From: IDS-8 sp035304285
GTDB lineage: Bacteria > Pseudomonadota > Gammaproteobacteria > Steroidobacterales > Woeseiaceae
Direction of reading: 5' to 3'
DNA length: 36,071 bases
Assembly (NCBI GenBank): GCA_035304285.1
Contig: DATGQI010000123.1
Location: 1-36,071 of the forward strand
Position 1 is the stretch's first letter. The number at the start of each line of letters is the position of its first letter. This document shows, in pieces, positions 16,757 through 24,622 of the stretch. Made by a program: the position numbers and the translations under genes. The notes beneath the pieces were generated by a model. The model was not told the DNA's origin. It was given only the letters and a program-made list of their open reading frames with translations, and made no database searches.

Positions 16757-17350
16757 TTATGGAAGGACCTCCATCCCCACCCGCTCGAGGTCGTCCGGCG
16801 TATTTACGTTGTCGAGCGCGGACGGATCCGGCTGTCGCAACAAGTGGGTATCGGAGCGAATCAGCATCTTGCGCGGGCACACGATTCTGTCTTGCACGAA
16901 CTTCTCGACGATCGTACGGGACTCCGGACGGTAAATCGCGCAAAGCGGCTCCGGCAGGTCGTCGTACGCGCTCCTGAAGGCGGTAAACGGTTTATCCGTC
17001 GAACGGTTCTGCAGCAGGAACGCGATCGTTTCGTCGTCTACGTTCGGCAGATCACATGCGAGGACCAGCCAGCTGACGTCCGGTTGCTTCTCCAGGGCCG
17101 TCAGTATGCCCGCCATGGGGCCAATGCCGCTCAAGCGGTCCACGACCTGCTCGAAGCGGCGGCGCTCGGGCTCCTCCGCCTGCTCGGGTCGGGTCGAGAC
17201 GAACGTGCGATCGACGTGCCGCTCGAGCAGGTCGACGCAGCGTCGCAGCTGCGTGCTTCCATCCCGGGTCAGCAGGGCCTTGTCGCGGCCCATGCGGCGG
17301 CTTTCGCCGCCGGCCAGCACCAGCCCCCAGACCGGATCATTCGCCGGCAT
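16757..17350 (-). CDS. mobA: Molybdenum cofactor guanylyltransferase
   Basis: MobA attaches GMP to Mo-molybdopterin, giving the MGD cofactor of DMSO-reductase-family enzymes. The 197-aa protein has GLVLAGGESRRMGRDKALL at the N-terminus, GIGPMAGILTAL, the metal-binding LACDLPNV, the substrate-loop PLCAIY and the C-terminal DNVNTPDDLE, all in order. It overlaps the 3' end of moaC by 14 bp, so the two are translationally coupled. Having both MobA and a MocA-like protein implies that the cell makes both dinucleotide forms. Confidence 0.95.
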   Translation of the reverse strand: MPANDPVWGLVLAGGESRRMGRDKALLTRDGSTQLRRCVDLLERHVDRTFVSTRPEQAEEPERRRFEQVVDRLSGIGPMAGILTALEKQPDVSWLVLACDLPNVDDETIAFLLQNRSTDKPFTAFRSAYDDLPEPLCAIYRPESRTIVEKFVQDRIVCPRKMLIRSDTHLLRQPDPSALDNVNTPDDLERVGMEVLP

Positions 17351-17819
17351 AATCGTAGTCCTCCTTGCCGCCGCTTTTCGATACCAGGCGCGTTTCCCTG
17401 ATGACTATCTCGTGTGACAGAGCCTTGCACATGTCGTAGATCGTCAATGCGGCCACGGTGGCGCCCGTCAACGCTTCCATCTCCACGCCGGTACGGTGGT
17501 GTACCTTGCAAGTGCAGTCGATCACCGCCCGATGTCTATCATCCATGCTGATAGCGATGCTGCAGTTGTCGAGCCCGAGGGGATGACAGAACGGAATGAG
17601 CTCATGCGTCCGCTTCGCACCCATGACGCCCGCAACGATCGCGGTGGCGAATACGGGGCCTTTCGCCGTGGCGATGTCCCCATTCACGAATCGCTCTGCG
17701 ACGGCTTCCGGAAATTCCACGATGGCGCGCGCGTGCGCAACGCGATCGGTTGCGCGCTTGTTGCTGACATCGACCATCGTGGGACGATTGCTGGTATCTA
17801 CGTGGCTCAGTTTGTTCAA
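17337..17819 (-). CDS. moaC: Cyclic pyranopterin monophosphate synthase
   Basis: MoaC turns the MoaA product (3',8-cyclo-7,8-dihydro-GTP) into cPMP. The 160-aa length is standard. Motifs are MVDVSNK near the N-terminus, GDIATAKGPVFATAIVAGVMGAK (family core, written with its flanks), IPFCHPLGLD, VHHRTGVEMEALTGATVAALTIYDMCKA, and the end KSGGK. The frame starts with TTG at 17819; the first internal ATG (residue 15) falls within the conserved MVDVS, so the TTG start is likely real. It follows moaA by 50 bp and overlaps mobA. Confidence 0.95.
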   Translation of the reverse strand: MNKLSHVDTSNRPTMVDVSNKRATDRVAHARAIVEFPEAVAERFVNGDIATAKGPVFATAIVAGVMGAKRTHELIPFCHPLGLDNCSIAISMDDRHRAVIDCTCKVHHRTGVEMEALTGATVAALTIYDMCKALSHEIVIRETRLVSKSGGKEDYDYAGE

Positions 17820-17869
17820 GGGGAATCCCGAATGCGGGCGTGCGCCAGCCCGAAAACCGATGGGTGCGG

Positions 17870-18928
17870 CTAGCCGCCCATCCTGTACATCTCGACTTTC
17901 TTCATCACGTGTTCGTGCGTCGCGTCCGGGCGTCTCAGTTCACTGTAACGATCCTTGCGCCGCAGCCAGACGTTGCCAAGGATCCGGGCTAGCTGCGTGT
18001 CGTCCGCGCCGCTCCGAAGCGGATCTCTGAGACTGGTTCCGGTGGTGGCGAAGAGGCAGGTATAGAGAACGCCATCCGCCGACAGGCGGGCGCGGCTGCA
18101 TGCGCCGCAGAATGGTTCAGTCACCGAGGATATGAAGCCGATCTGTCCCGCCCCGTCCTCGTACTCGTAGCGGCTCGCCACTTCACCGGCGTAGCTCCGG
18201 CCGATGGGGCGGAGCGGCCAGCGCTCGTGAATACGATCCAGAAGCTCGCGTGACGGGACGACCTGTTCCATCTTCCAGTCGTTGCGATTGCCGACGTCCA
18301 TGAACTCAATGAGACGTACGATGTGTCCGCTGCCGCGAAAATGCTCGAGCAGGTCCAAAACCGTGTGATCGTTGACACCCCGCTGCACCACGGTGTTGAT
18401 CTTCACTGGCGAAAGGCCCGCCTTGTCCGCAGCCTCGATACCCTGCAGAACCTTTTGCAGGTCGCCTCGATTGCCGCTCATTTCGCGAAAGATCTTTTCA
18501 TCCAGCGAATCGAGGCTTACCGTTACGCGGTGCAAGCCGGCATCGGCCAGTTTGGCCGCCATCGGCGCCAGCAGGGTGCCATTGGTCGTCAGCGCCAGGT
18601 CCTCGACACCGTCCAGTTCGCTCAACGATTGCACGAGTGCCGGCACGTTTTTGTCCAGCAGCGGCTCGCCGCCGGTCAGGCGAAGTTTCGTGACTCCGAG
18701 GCTCACTGCCACTTTCGCAATCCTCAAGATCTCCGCGTGCGTGAGAAGCTGCGGCTTGCGCAGGAACTGGTAGTCCGCGTTGAATTCGGATTCCGGCATG
18801 CAGTAGGGACAGCGAAAATTGCAGCGATCAAGCAGGGAAATGCGGAGATCCCGCATGGGGCGGCCCAGGGCATCGCGCGGAGCGCTCACTTTCTCGTTAA
18901 CGGGATCTGGAATTACGGTCGCGTTCAT
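17870..18928 (-). CDS. moaA: GTP 3',8-cyclase (radical SAM)
   Basis: MoaA starts Moco synthesis by rearranging GTP with two [4Fe-4S] clusters. The radical-SAM cluster ligands are C36-x3-C40-x2-C43 in DRCNFRCPYCMPE. The second cluster is ligated by C274, C277 and C291 (FCGACSRARLSADGVLYTC). The KLRLTGGEPL motif is also present. The chain ends in RMGG, the Gly-Gly tail needed for activity in the family. At 352 aa it is slightly longer than E. coli MoaA. It is the first gene of the moaA-moaC-mobA run. Confidence 0.97.
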   Translation of the reverse strand: MNATVIPDPVNEKVSAPRDALGRPMRDLRISLLDRCNFRCPYCMPESEFNADYQFLRKPQLLTHAEILRIAKVAVSLGVTKLRLTGGEPLLDKNVPALVQSLSELDGVEDLALTTNGTLLAPMAAKLADAGLHRVTVSLDSLDEKIFREMSGNRGDLQKVLQGIEAADKAGLSPVKINTVVQRGVNDHTVLDLLEHFRGSGHIVRLIEFMDVGNRNDWKMEQVVPSRELLDRIHERWPLRPIGRSYAGEVASRYEYEDGAGQIGFISSVTEPFCGACSRARLSADGVLYTCLFATTGTSLRDPLRSGADDTQLARILGNVWLRRKDRYSELRRPDATHEHVMKKVEMYRMGG

Positions 18929-19058
18929 GGGGCCATTTTTGCATGAATTGCGAATGCCTGCGAAGGCGCCTTGGAACTTCGAGCGCCGCGCAACGCCTTC
19001 TGACCTGGTACAGGGGTTAAGTTCCGCGCGCCTGCGGACCGCGAAAGGCCGAAACCGC

Positions 19059-19817
19059 TCAATTCGCGGTTATCGCCTGCCACAGGATCCGCAGTGCGAC
19101 CAGGACTATGACGGCGCCGGTCAGCCGCCTGATGGGCGATACCGGCAGCCATCTCGCCGCCGCCCGGCTTCCCAGCTGTCCCCCTATGAGTACCGCAACC
19201 GGCAAAGCGAGGTACTGTGCCCGCATCAGCGGTTCCGCGGCGGCGCCGAGCTTCGCAACCTGCCCGGCGAGGCCGGCCACGGAATTCACCAGGATAAACA
19301 GCGAGCAGGTGGCTGCTACGGTCCTTGCCGCAGCGATCCTGAAGAGGTGCATAACGGGCGCTAAGTAGATGCCGCCGCCGATGCCGGTAATACCCGCAAG
19401 GCCGCCGAGCACCGCACCGAGCAGGAGTCCGGAGCCGGCAGGGTTCGGCTTGCTGGCACCCGCTTCATTGCGGAAACTGCGATCGAATACGAGCAGTCCT
19501 CCGGCAATGAGAAGGGCCGTGCCCAGTATCAGGAGAAAAGATGCTTCGCTCAGCCTCGCGTAGCCGCCGAGGAAAGCTGCAGGGATGGAAGCGACAATGA
19601 GCGGCGTCGCGAGCCTGAGGTCGATGTGCCCGGCCTTCGCAAAGTGGTAAACACCGCCTGCAACTACGACGATATTGCACATCAGCGATATCGGGGGCAC
19701 GAGCGTCCAGTCGAGTCCCGATTCGATCAAGAGCGCCGTGTAGGTCGATCCGCCGCCGAAACCCACGGACGCATAGAGGAAAGCAACCAGCAGGAAAGCC
19801 AGGGCCAGGTAGATCAT
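19059..19817 (-). CDS. TauE/SafE (TSUP) family anion permease
   Basis: This 252-aa inner-membrane protein has about seven to eight hydrophobic helices. It begins MIYLALAFLLVAFLYASVGFGGG, whose FGGGS motif recurs as GITGIGGGIYLAPV in the second half, the internal repeat typical of TSUP. Relatives move sulfite, sulfonates or related anions; the substrate here is unknown. The frame is open another 73 codons upstream without hydrophobic or family-like sequence, so ATG 19817 is taken as the start. It lies 130 bp upstream of moaA on the same strand and is divergent from the acyl-CoA dehydrogenase pair. Its relation to the neighbouring Moco genes is not evident. Confidence 0.87.
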   Translation of the reverse strand: MIYLALAFLLVAFLYASVGFGGGSTYTALLIESGLDWTLVPPISLMCNIVVVAGGVYHFAKAGHIDLRLATPLIVASIPAAFLGGYARLSEASFLLILGTALLIAGGLLVFDRSFRNEAGASKPNPAGSGLLLGAVLGGLAGITGIGGGIYLAPVMHLFRIAAARTVAATCSLFILVNSVAGLAGQVAKLGAAAEPLMRAQYLALPVAVLIGGQLGSRAAARWLPVSPIRRLTGAVIVLVALRILWQAITAN

Positions 19818-20034
19818 CGCGATGGAGCTTTCAGGTTTTCGTCGTTTGCATAACGTCCCATCCTGCATCGCGTCTGCATGCGCTGCGAGTGCACCGCCAC
19901 ATCGGATATACTGCGCCCACCGTCCGTGCAATGCGCAAAAATGCCGGCGGCCGGCAATATTAGCGCGGTTTCCCGTCGCTCGATGACCGAAAATGCTGCT
20001 GGTCGGCAGCGAGCTGCGATACCAGGGTCTGATC

Positions 20035-21237
20035 ATGAACGTAAATTATTCGGAAGGTGAACTCGCATTTCGCGATCAGGTTCGGGCCTTCCTGCAGGAG
20101 AAGTATCCTGCTGACCTGCGAGAGAAGCAGTCGAGGGGCATCGCGCTCGGCAAGGACGATATCGTCCGTTGGCAGAAGATTCTCTACGAGCAGGGCTGGG
20201 CCGCGGTCAACTGGCCGGTCGAGTATGGCGGCACCGGCTGGTCTGCGGTCGAGAAGCACATATTCGCGAATGAACTCGCGGCGGCGAATGCGCCGGAGAT
20301 GATCCCCTTCGGCGTCAAGATGGTCGCGCCGGTGATATATACCTTCGGTAACGACGCGCAGAAGGCGCGGTTTCTTCCCGACATCCTGGAGAGCAACGTG
20401 TGGTGGTGCCAGGGCTATTCCGAACCTGGCGCCGGCTCGGACCTTGCCTCGCTCAAGACCCGCGCGGACCGCCGTGGGAACCACTATGTCGTGAACGGCA
20501 CGAAAACCTGGACCACGCTCGCGCATTTTGCAGACTGGATTTTTTGTCTCGTCCGCACCAGTTCGGACGTCGCGCGGCGCCAGGAAGGGATCAGCTTCCT
20601 GCTCATCGACATGAGTGCGCCCGGAGTCGCGGTGAAGCCTATCATCACAATCGAGGGCGAGCGCGAGGTCAACGAGGTGCATTTCGAGAACGTGGAAGTG
20701 CCGGTCGAGAACCTCGTCGGCGAGGAAGGGAAAGGCTGGACGTACGGCAAGGTGCTGCTGCAACACGAGCGCACCAACATTGCCGGAGTCGCGCGCTCCA
20801 AGTACCGCATGCGCCGGCTGCGGGAGAAAGCGGCGCGACCCGTACACGGCGGCGTCCCCTTGCTCGAGGATCGTAATTTCGCTCGCAGGCTGGGGGAGAT
20901 CGAGATCGAACTCAGGGCGCTCGAGTACACCGAGCTGCGCACGCTGGCGGCAGTCGCCACCGGCAAGGCACCGGGGCCGGAATCCTCGATACTCAAGGTG
21001 AAGGGCACTGAACTCCAGCAGGCGATCGACGCACTGTTCGTCGATGCGGCCGGCTACTACGCACTGCCGTACGTGCCGGAGCAATACGAGGCGGATTTCC
21101 CGGTGAGCGAGACGGTCGGTTCGGGCCCCGAGCCACAAACCTCGCTTCGTTACTTCAATAACCGTAAGGCTTCCATCTACGGCGGGTCTAACGAGATCCA
21201 GAAGAACATCATTTCCAAACACGTGCTCGGGCTCTGA
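20035..21237 (+). CDS. Acyl-CoA dehydrogenase, large subunit of a heteromeric pair
   Basis: This 400-aa FAD flavoprotein resembles the large subunit of pimeloyl-CoA- or steroid-type alpha2beta2 dehydrogenases. Motifs: QGYSEPGAGSDLASLKTRA (FAD/substrate site), VNGTKTWTT, and the C-terminal YGGSNEIQKNIISKHVLGL. The MCAD-position Glu (Y-E-G) is Gly here, but Glu245 in LLQHERTNIAG falls where isovaleryl-CoA dehydrogenase and FadE26-type enzymes carry theirs; this is my alignment by eye. The open frame starts earlier (19993), but ATG 20035 begins the family-like sequence. The small subunit follows 27 bp later. The substrate is unknown. Confidence 0.9.
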   Translation: MNVNYSEGELAFRDQVRAFLQEKYPADLREKQSRGIALGKDDIVRWQKILYEQGWAAVNWPVEYGGTGWSAVEKHIFANELAAANAPEMIPFGVKMVAPVIYTFGNDAQKARFLPDILESNVWWCQGYSEPGAGSDLASLKTRADRRGNHYVVNGTKTWTTLAHFADWIFCLVRTSSDVARRQEGISFLLIDMSAPGVAVKPIITIEGEREVNEVHFENVEVPVENLVGEEGKGWTYGKVLLQHERTNIAGVARSKYRMRRLREKAARPVHGGVPLLEDRNFARRLGEIEIELRALEYTELRTLAAVATGKAPGPESSILKVKGTELQQAIDALFVDAAGYYALPYVPEQYEADFPVSETVGSGPEPQTSLRYFNNRKASIYGGSNEIQKNIISKHVLGL

Positions 21238-21264
21238 CCGAACGCAAAGGCGGCAGGAAAAGAC

Positions 21265-22413
21265 GTGGACTTCTCAGTGAGTGACGAACAGGCAATGCTT
21301 GCCGACAGCGTCGCGCGGTTTATAGACAACGACTACGATTTCGAGACCCGGCAGTCGATCGCCGGGGGCGACAAGGCGTTCAGCCCGGACATGTGGCGAA
21401 CCTTTGCCGAGCTCGGCTGGACGGCAGTGCCGTTCGACGAGGAAGACGGCGGCCTCGGGGGTGGGCCGGTCGAGCTGATGCTGATGATGGAACAGTTCGG
21501 TCGGGGCCTGATCGTCGAGCCGTTCCTGCCGACTGTCGTACTGGCAGGGGGCGTGCTGCGAAGAGCCGCCAATACCGCCCAGAAGGAGCGATGGCTCTTG
21601 CCGCTGATCGCCGGTGAACTCCAGGCGGCGCTTGCGTTCGCGGAACCGCAGTCTCGCTTCAGCCTGTCCGATGTCACAACGACCGCGACAGCTGTGAACG
21701 GGAAGTACCGCCTGAACGGCAGGAAAGCCTTCGTTCTCAACGGCGGCGAAGCGGATCTCCTGGTGGTCCCCGCTCGCACCGGCGGCAGTCAACGCGATAT
21801 TGACGGCATCACGCTGTTCGCCATTGCCGCGGATGCGGACGGCGTTGCCCGCAGGACCTACGCAACTGTCGATGCGCACGGCGCTGCAGAGGTAGAACTT
21901 CAGGATGCGCTCGTCGACGCCGACGCAGTGCTTGGACAGGTCGGCAAAGGATTCGGCGTTCTCGAGGAGGCCGTCGATGAGGCCATTTTGGCTGTCTCTG
22001 CCGAAGCGACCGGGATCCTGCGCACGATGCACGACAAGACGGTCGAGTACTCGAAGAATCGGGTCCAGTTCGGCGTGCCCATCGGCAGCTTCCAGGCACT
22101 GCAGCATCGCATGGTCGATATGCTGATGGTGTGCGAGCAATGCCGTTCGTTGCTGCTGTGGACGACGATGGTAGCGGCGGCGGGTGGCGACGGCGTCGCG
22201 GCGGCCGTGAGCGCGCTCAAGTACCAGGTTGGCCGCAGCGGCAGGCTGGTCGCGCAGGAGGCCGTGCAAATCCACGGCGGCATGGGCGTCACGTGGGAAC
22301 TCGATATCGCACATTACTTCAAGCGATTCACGGCGATCGAAACGCTGTTCGGCAACGCGGACTTTCACCTCGACCGTTACCTGCGCCTGTCGGAGGGATT
22401 CGGCGCAGAGTAG
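21265..22413 (+). CDS. Acyl-CoA dehydrogenase, small subunit of a heteromeric pair
   Basis: This 382-aa acyl-CoA dehydrogenase-fold protein is the apparent partner of the preceding gene. The N-terminal helical domain carries GWTAVPFDEEDGGLGGG. The middle domain is divergent (FAEPQSRFSLSDV, lacking the usual PxAGSD). The C-terminal domain keeps SKNRVQFGVPIGSFQALQH, which binds FAD across the dimer, and AVQIHGGMGVTWELDIAHYFKR. Such weak active sites are usual for the non-catalytic partner of alpha2beta2 enzymes. The start is GTG at 21265 with GCAGGAAA upstream. Confidence 0.9.
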   Translation: MDFSVSDEQAMLADSVARFIDNDYDFETRQSIAGGDKAFSPDMWRTFAELGWTAVPFDEEDGGLGGGPVELMLMMEQFGRGLIVEPFLPTVVLAGGVLRRAANTAQKERWLLPLIAGELQAALAFAEPQSRFSLSDVTTTATAVNGKYRLNGRKAFVLNGGEADLLVVPARTGGSQRDIDGITLFAIAADADGVARRTYATVDAHGAAEVELQDALVDADAVLGQVGKGFGVLEEAVDEAILAVSAEATGILRTMHDKTVEYSKNRVQFGVPIGSFQALQHRMVDMLMVCEQCRSLLLWTTMVAAAGGDGVAAAVSALKYQVGRSGRLVAQEAVQIHGGMGVTWELDIAHYFKRFTAIETLFGNADFHLDRYLRLSEGFGAE

Positions 22414-22493
22414 ACCTGAGTGCTCGCAACGATGAGCTTTGTTGCCGTCGGGTATGATGGTCAGGGATTTCAGGGTTATCACCAATCGCTGCC

Positions 22494-23297
22494 ATGTCGA
22501 AGCTCAAGCGTTCCGGCGTAATCACCATCACGACGGATTTCGGCCACAAGGGACCGTTTGCCGCCGTCATGAAGGGCGTGATTCTCGAGCGCTTCAGGGA
22601 AGCCCGCATCGTCGACCTGGCGCACGACATCCCGGCTTACTGGCCGCACGAGGCGGGGTTCTGGATCAGCCGCTCGTACCGCTACTTTCCGGCCGGTACC
22701 GTGCACGTCGCGATCGTCGATCCGGGCGTCGGCACCGGTCGCGAAATCATCATGGTGGAATACGACGGGCACATATTCATGGCGCCGGACAATGGCTTGC
22801 TGGCATCCATGCTGAATTCTGCCGACGGCGCATCGGTTTACCAGCTGCAGCAGGCATCGCTCAGCCGGTTGCGAATCCCCGAGCCCAGCCTGACGTTTCA
22901 TGGCCGTGACATCTTTGCCCCTGTTGCAGCCGAATTTGCCGCCGGCCGCATGTCGCCTGCGGACCTCGGCACCCGAACCACCCAATGGACCCCCGCCTGG
23001 ATTGACGAACCCGAGGTGAGCCCGGGCAGGGTCACCGGCATGATCGTCACGGTCGACGCCTTCGGCAACCTCATCAGCAACATCGACCGCTCCCTGCTCC
23101 TCCCCTTCAAGACACCTACCGCCGTCTTCGCCGGCCACCGCTTCGAACTCAAACCCACCTACGGCAACGCCCGCCCCGGCGACTACCTCGCCCTTATCAA
23201 CTCCTTCAACGTCCTGGAAATCGCCCGCGCCGAAGGCAGCGCCGCCGCCGGCCTCGGCTCCGAACGCGGCGCCCCCATCGCCGTAGTCGAATCCTGA
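22494..23297 (+). CDS. SAM hydroxide adenosyltransferase (DUF62 family)
   Basis: The family hydrolyses S-adenosylmethionine to adenosine and methionine and is related to SAM chlorinase/fluorinase. The 267-aa protein has ITITTDFGHKGPFAAVMKGVI at the start, VDLAHDIP, the catalytic Asp76 and Arg83 in VDPGVGTGRE, MAPDNGLL, and His136 in FHGRDIFAP. An Asp-Arg-His set fits the hydrolase branch rather than halogenases. The C-terminal barrel has VDAFGNLISNI. It follows the acyl-CoA dehydrogenase pair by 80 bp on the same strand. Why cells hydrolyse SAM this way is not settled. Confidence 0.93.
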   Translation: MSKLKRSGVITITTDFGHKGPFAAVMKGVILERFREARIVDLAHDIPAYWPHEAGFWISRSYRYFPAGTVHVAIVDPGVGTGREIIMVEYDGHIFMAPDNGLLASMLNSADGASVYQLQQASLSRLRIPEPSLTFHGRDIFAPVAAEFAAGRMSPADLGTRTTQWTPAWIDEPEVSPGRVTGMIVTVDAFGNLISNIDRSLLLPFKTPTAVFAGHRFELKPTYGNARPGDYLALINSFNVLEIARAEGSAAAGLGSERGAPIAVVES

Positions 23298-23300
23298 ACC

Positions 23301-23332
23301 GGGACATCCATGAATCCAAAGCGGGACATCCA
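23301..23332 (+). repeat. Two GGGACATCCA repeats upstream of the RAYT gene
   Basis: Direct copies of GGGACATCCA lie at 23301-23310 and 23323-23332, just after the DUF62 stop and about 95 bp before the transposase start. The inverted form TGGATGTCC occurs three times after the transposase. This arrangement is what a RAYT with its cognate REP-like termini should look like. Confidence 0.7.
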
Positions 23333-23426
23333 CCACGTTTCTGGTCAAGAGCTGCAAAAATGCCACTCGATCGATGGCCGGCAGACGACTTAAATGCAGC
23401 CTTCACATGGACGTGAGGACACTGCA

Positions 23427-24347
23427 GTGACGATTGCGAGGACGAGGCAAATCAGCCTGGACCACACTGCCTACTACCACTGCACCTCACGATGCGTGAG
23501 GCGGGCTTTTTTATGCGGCCGCGACCGCTTTACAGGTCGGAACTTCTCCCACAGGCGCCAGTGGATCGAGAACCGGTTGGCCATGCTTGCTTCGGTGTTT
23601 GCGATCGACCTGATCGCCTACGCTGTGATGAGCAACCATTACCACGTGGTGATAAGGATCGACGCTCAGCGTGCGATGCAGTGGTCTGACGAAGAGGTTG
23701 CTACTCGATGGGGGCAAGTATTCAGCATCCCGGCGGAAACGGTCAGCGCGGAAACGCTTTCAAAGTGGCGCGAACGCCTTTGCAGTATCAGTTGGTACAT
23801 GCGGTGTATAAACGAGCCGCTGGCACGGTGGGCGAACCGGGAAGACGACTGCGCGGGGCGGTTCTGGCAGGGGCGCTTTAAGTCGCAGGCGCTGCTCGAC
23901 GATCTCGCTCTGTTGAAGTGCATGACGTACGTCGACTTGAATCCTGTCAGGGCAGGTATAGCGACAACGCCCCTGGATTCGGCCCATACCTCAGTGAGAG
24001 CAAGAATAACCGGGAACGCCAAGCACCTGGTGCAATTCAGCGATTCCCCGGCGAATGCTTCGCAGCCTGTCAACTTAACCTCCCGTGAGTACTTCAGCCT
24101 CTTGGATTGGACCGGCCGCGCCATCAGAGCGGCCGAGCGAGGGGTTGTCTCCTCAGACGTACCGTCTACTGTCGCCGTTTTAGTTAAAGACGCAAAACAA
24201 TGGTCGAGAGAGATAAAGCACTACGGAAGGTGGTACTACCGAGCGGTTGGTGCTCGCGACTCCTTGGAGCGCTATTCCAGACACCTGGGCGTTCAGTGGC
24301 TAAAAGGTAGCAAGATGGGGAGTGGAAAGCTCCAGTTCGGGACATGA
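23427..24347 (+). CDS. REP-associated tyrosine transposase (RAYT, Y1 family)
   Basis: This is an IS200/IS605-related single-strand nuclease of the domesticated RAYT group. From the upstream ATG (23394) it counts 317 aa. The GTG at 23427 is preferred: GTGAGGA lies before it, and the family-like sequence (TRQISLDHTAYYHCTSRCVRRAF) begins there. The HUH motif is H82-Y-H84 in MSNHYHVVIRID (numbered from the ATG). The likely catalytic Tyr179 is in TYVDLNPVRAG, and FWQGRFKSQAL is another family signature. Both motifs are intact, so the protein may be active. It has no partner tnpB and no classical IS ends, but is bracketed by GGGACATCCA repeats. The 3' end of the gene itself reads GTTCGGGACAT. Confidence 0.92.
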   Translation: MTIARTRQISLDHTAYYHCTSRCVRRAFLCGRDRFTGRNFSHRRQWIENRLAMLASVFAIDLIAYAVMSNHYHVVIRIDAQRAMQWSDEEVATRWGQVFSIPAETVSAETLSKWRERLCSISWYMRCINEPLARWANREDDCAGRFWQGRFKSQALLDDLALLKCMTYVDLNPVRAGIATTPLDSAHTSVRARITGNAKHLVQFSDSPANASQPVNLTSREYFSLLDWTGRAIRAAERGVVSSDVPSTVAVLVKDAKQWSREIKHYGRWYYRAVGARDSLERYSRHLGVQWLKGSKMGSGKLQFGT

Positions 24348-24541
24348 TCTCGCATTCTCGCCTGGCCTGTTGCAGGCGAGTTGTCGGTCTCTTTATCGGA
24401 AAGCTCAGCCCCTGTCGTCGGAAGCAAGTCCTGTACGCCAGTTCTTAGACACCGACGCCACCAGTTACTCCCCTGCCGCGCGATGCCGTGACCTCGTTTC
24501 TGCAACCCACCTATCCCGCTCCTTTTCACCTGCTCCTTTGA

Positions 24542-24617
24542 TGGATGTCCTTGTCTCTCCTTGTCTCTCTTCCTGCGGCGGGGAGAACAGTGGATGTCCT
24601 GTTCCTGGTGGATGCCC
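24542..24617 (-). repeat. Three TGGATGTCC-type repeats downstream of the RAYT gene
   Basis: TGGATGTCC lies at 24542-24550 and 24591-24599, and a variant TGGATGCCCC at 24608-24617. They are inverted relative to the pair upstream of the transposase. The last copy ends six bases before the glnS stop codon. A short TTGTCTCTCC duplication sits between the first two. The rest of the 275-bp gap (24348-24622) shows no gene. Confidence 0.65.
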
Positions 24618-24622
24618 CACTA

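Noticed and set aside
18929..19058. Moco riboswitch in front of moaA
   Set aside because: A GAAGGCG/CGCCTTC pairing exists in the leader, but I could not match the conserved Moco-RNA sequence blocks. A covariance search with RF01055 would decide it.
21265..22413. Small acyl-CoA dehydrogenase subunit as a pseudogene
   Set aside because: The frame is full length with conserved C-terminal FAD motifs. Weak active-site motifs are normal for the partner subunit of heteromeric enzymes.
23301..24617. Classical insertion sequence with terminal inverted repeats and target duplication
   Set aside because: The flanking decamers are multiple, unevenly spaced and recur elsewhere without the gene. That fits a RAYT/REP-like arrangement better than a DDE-type IS.
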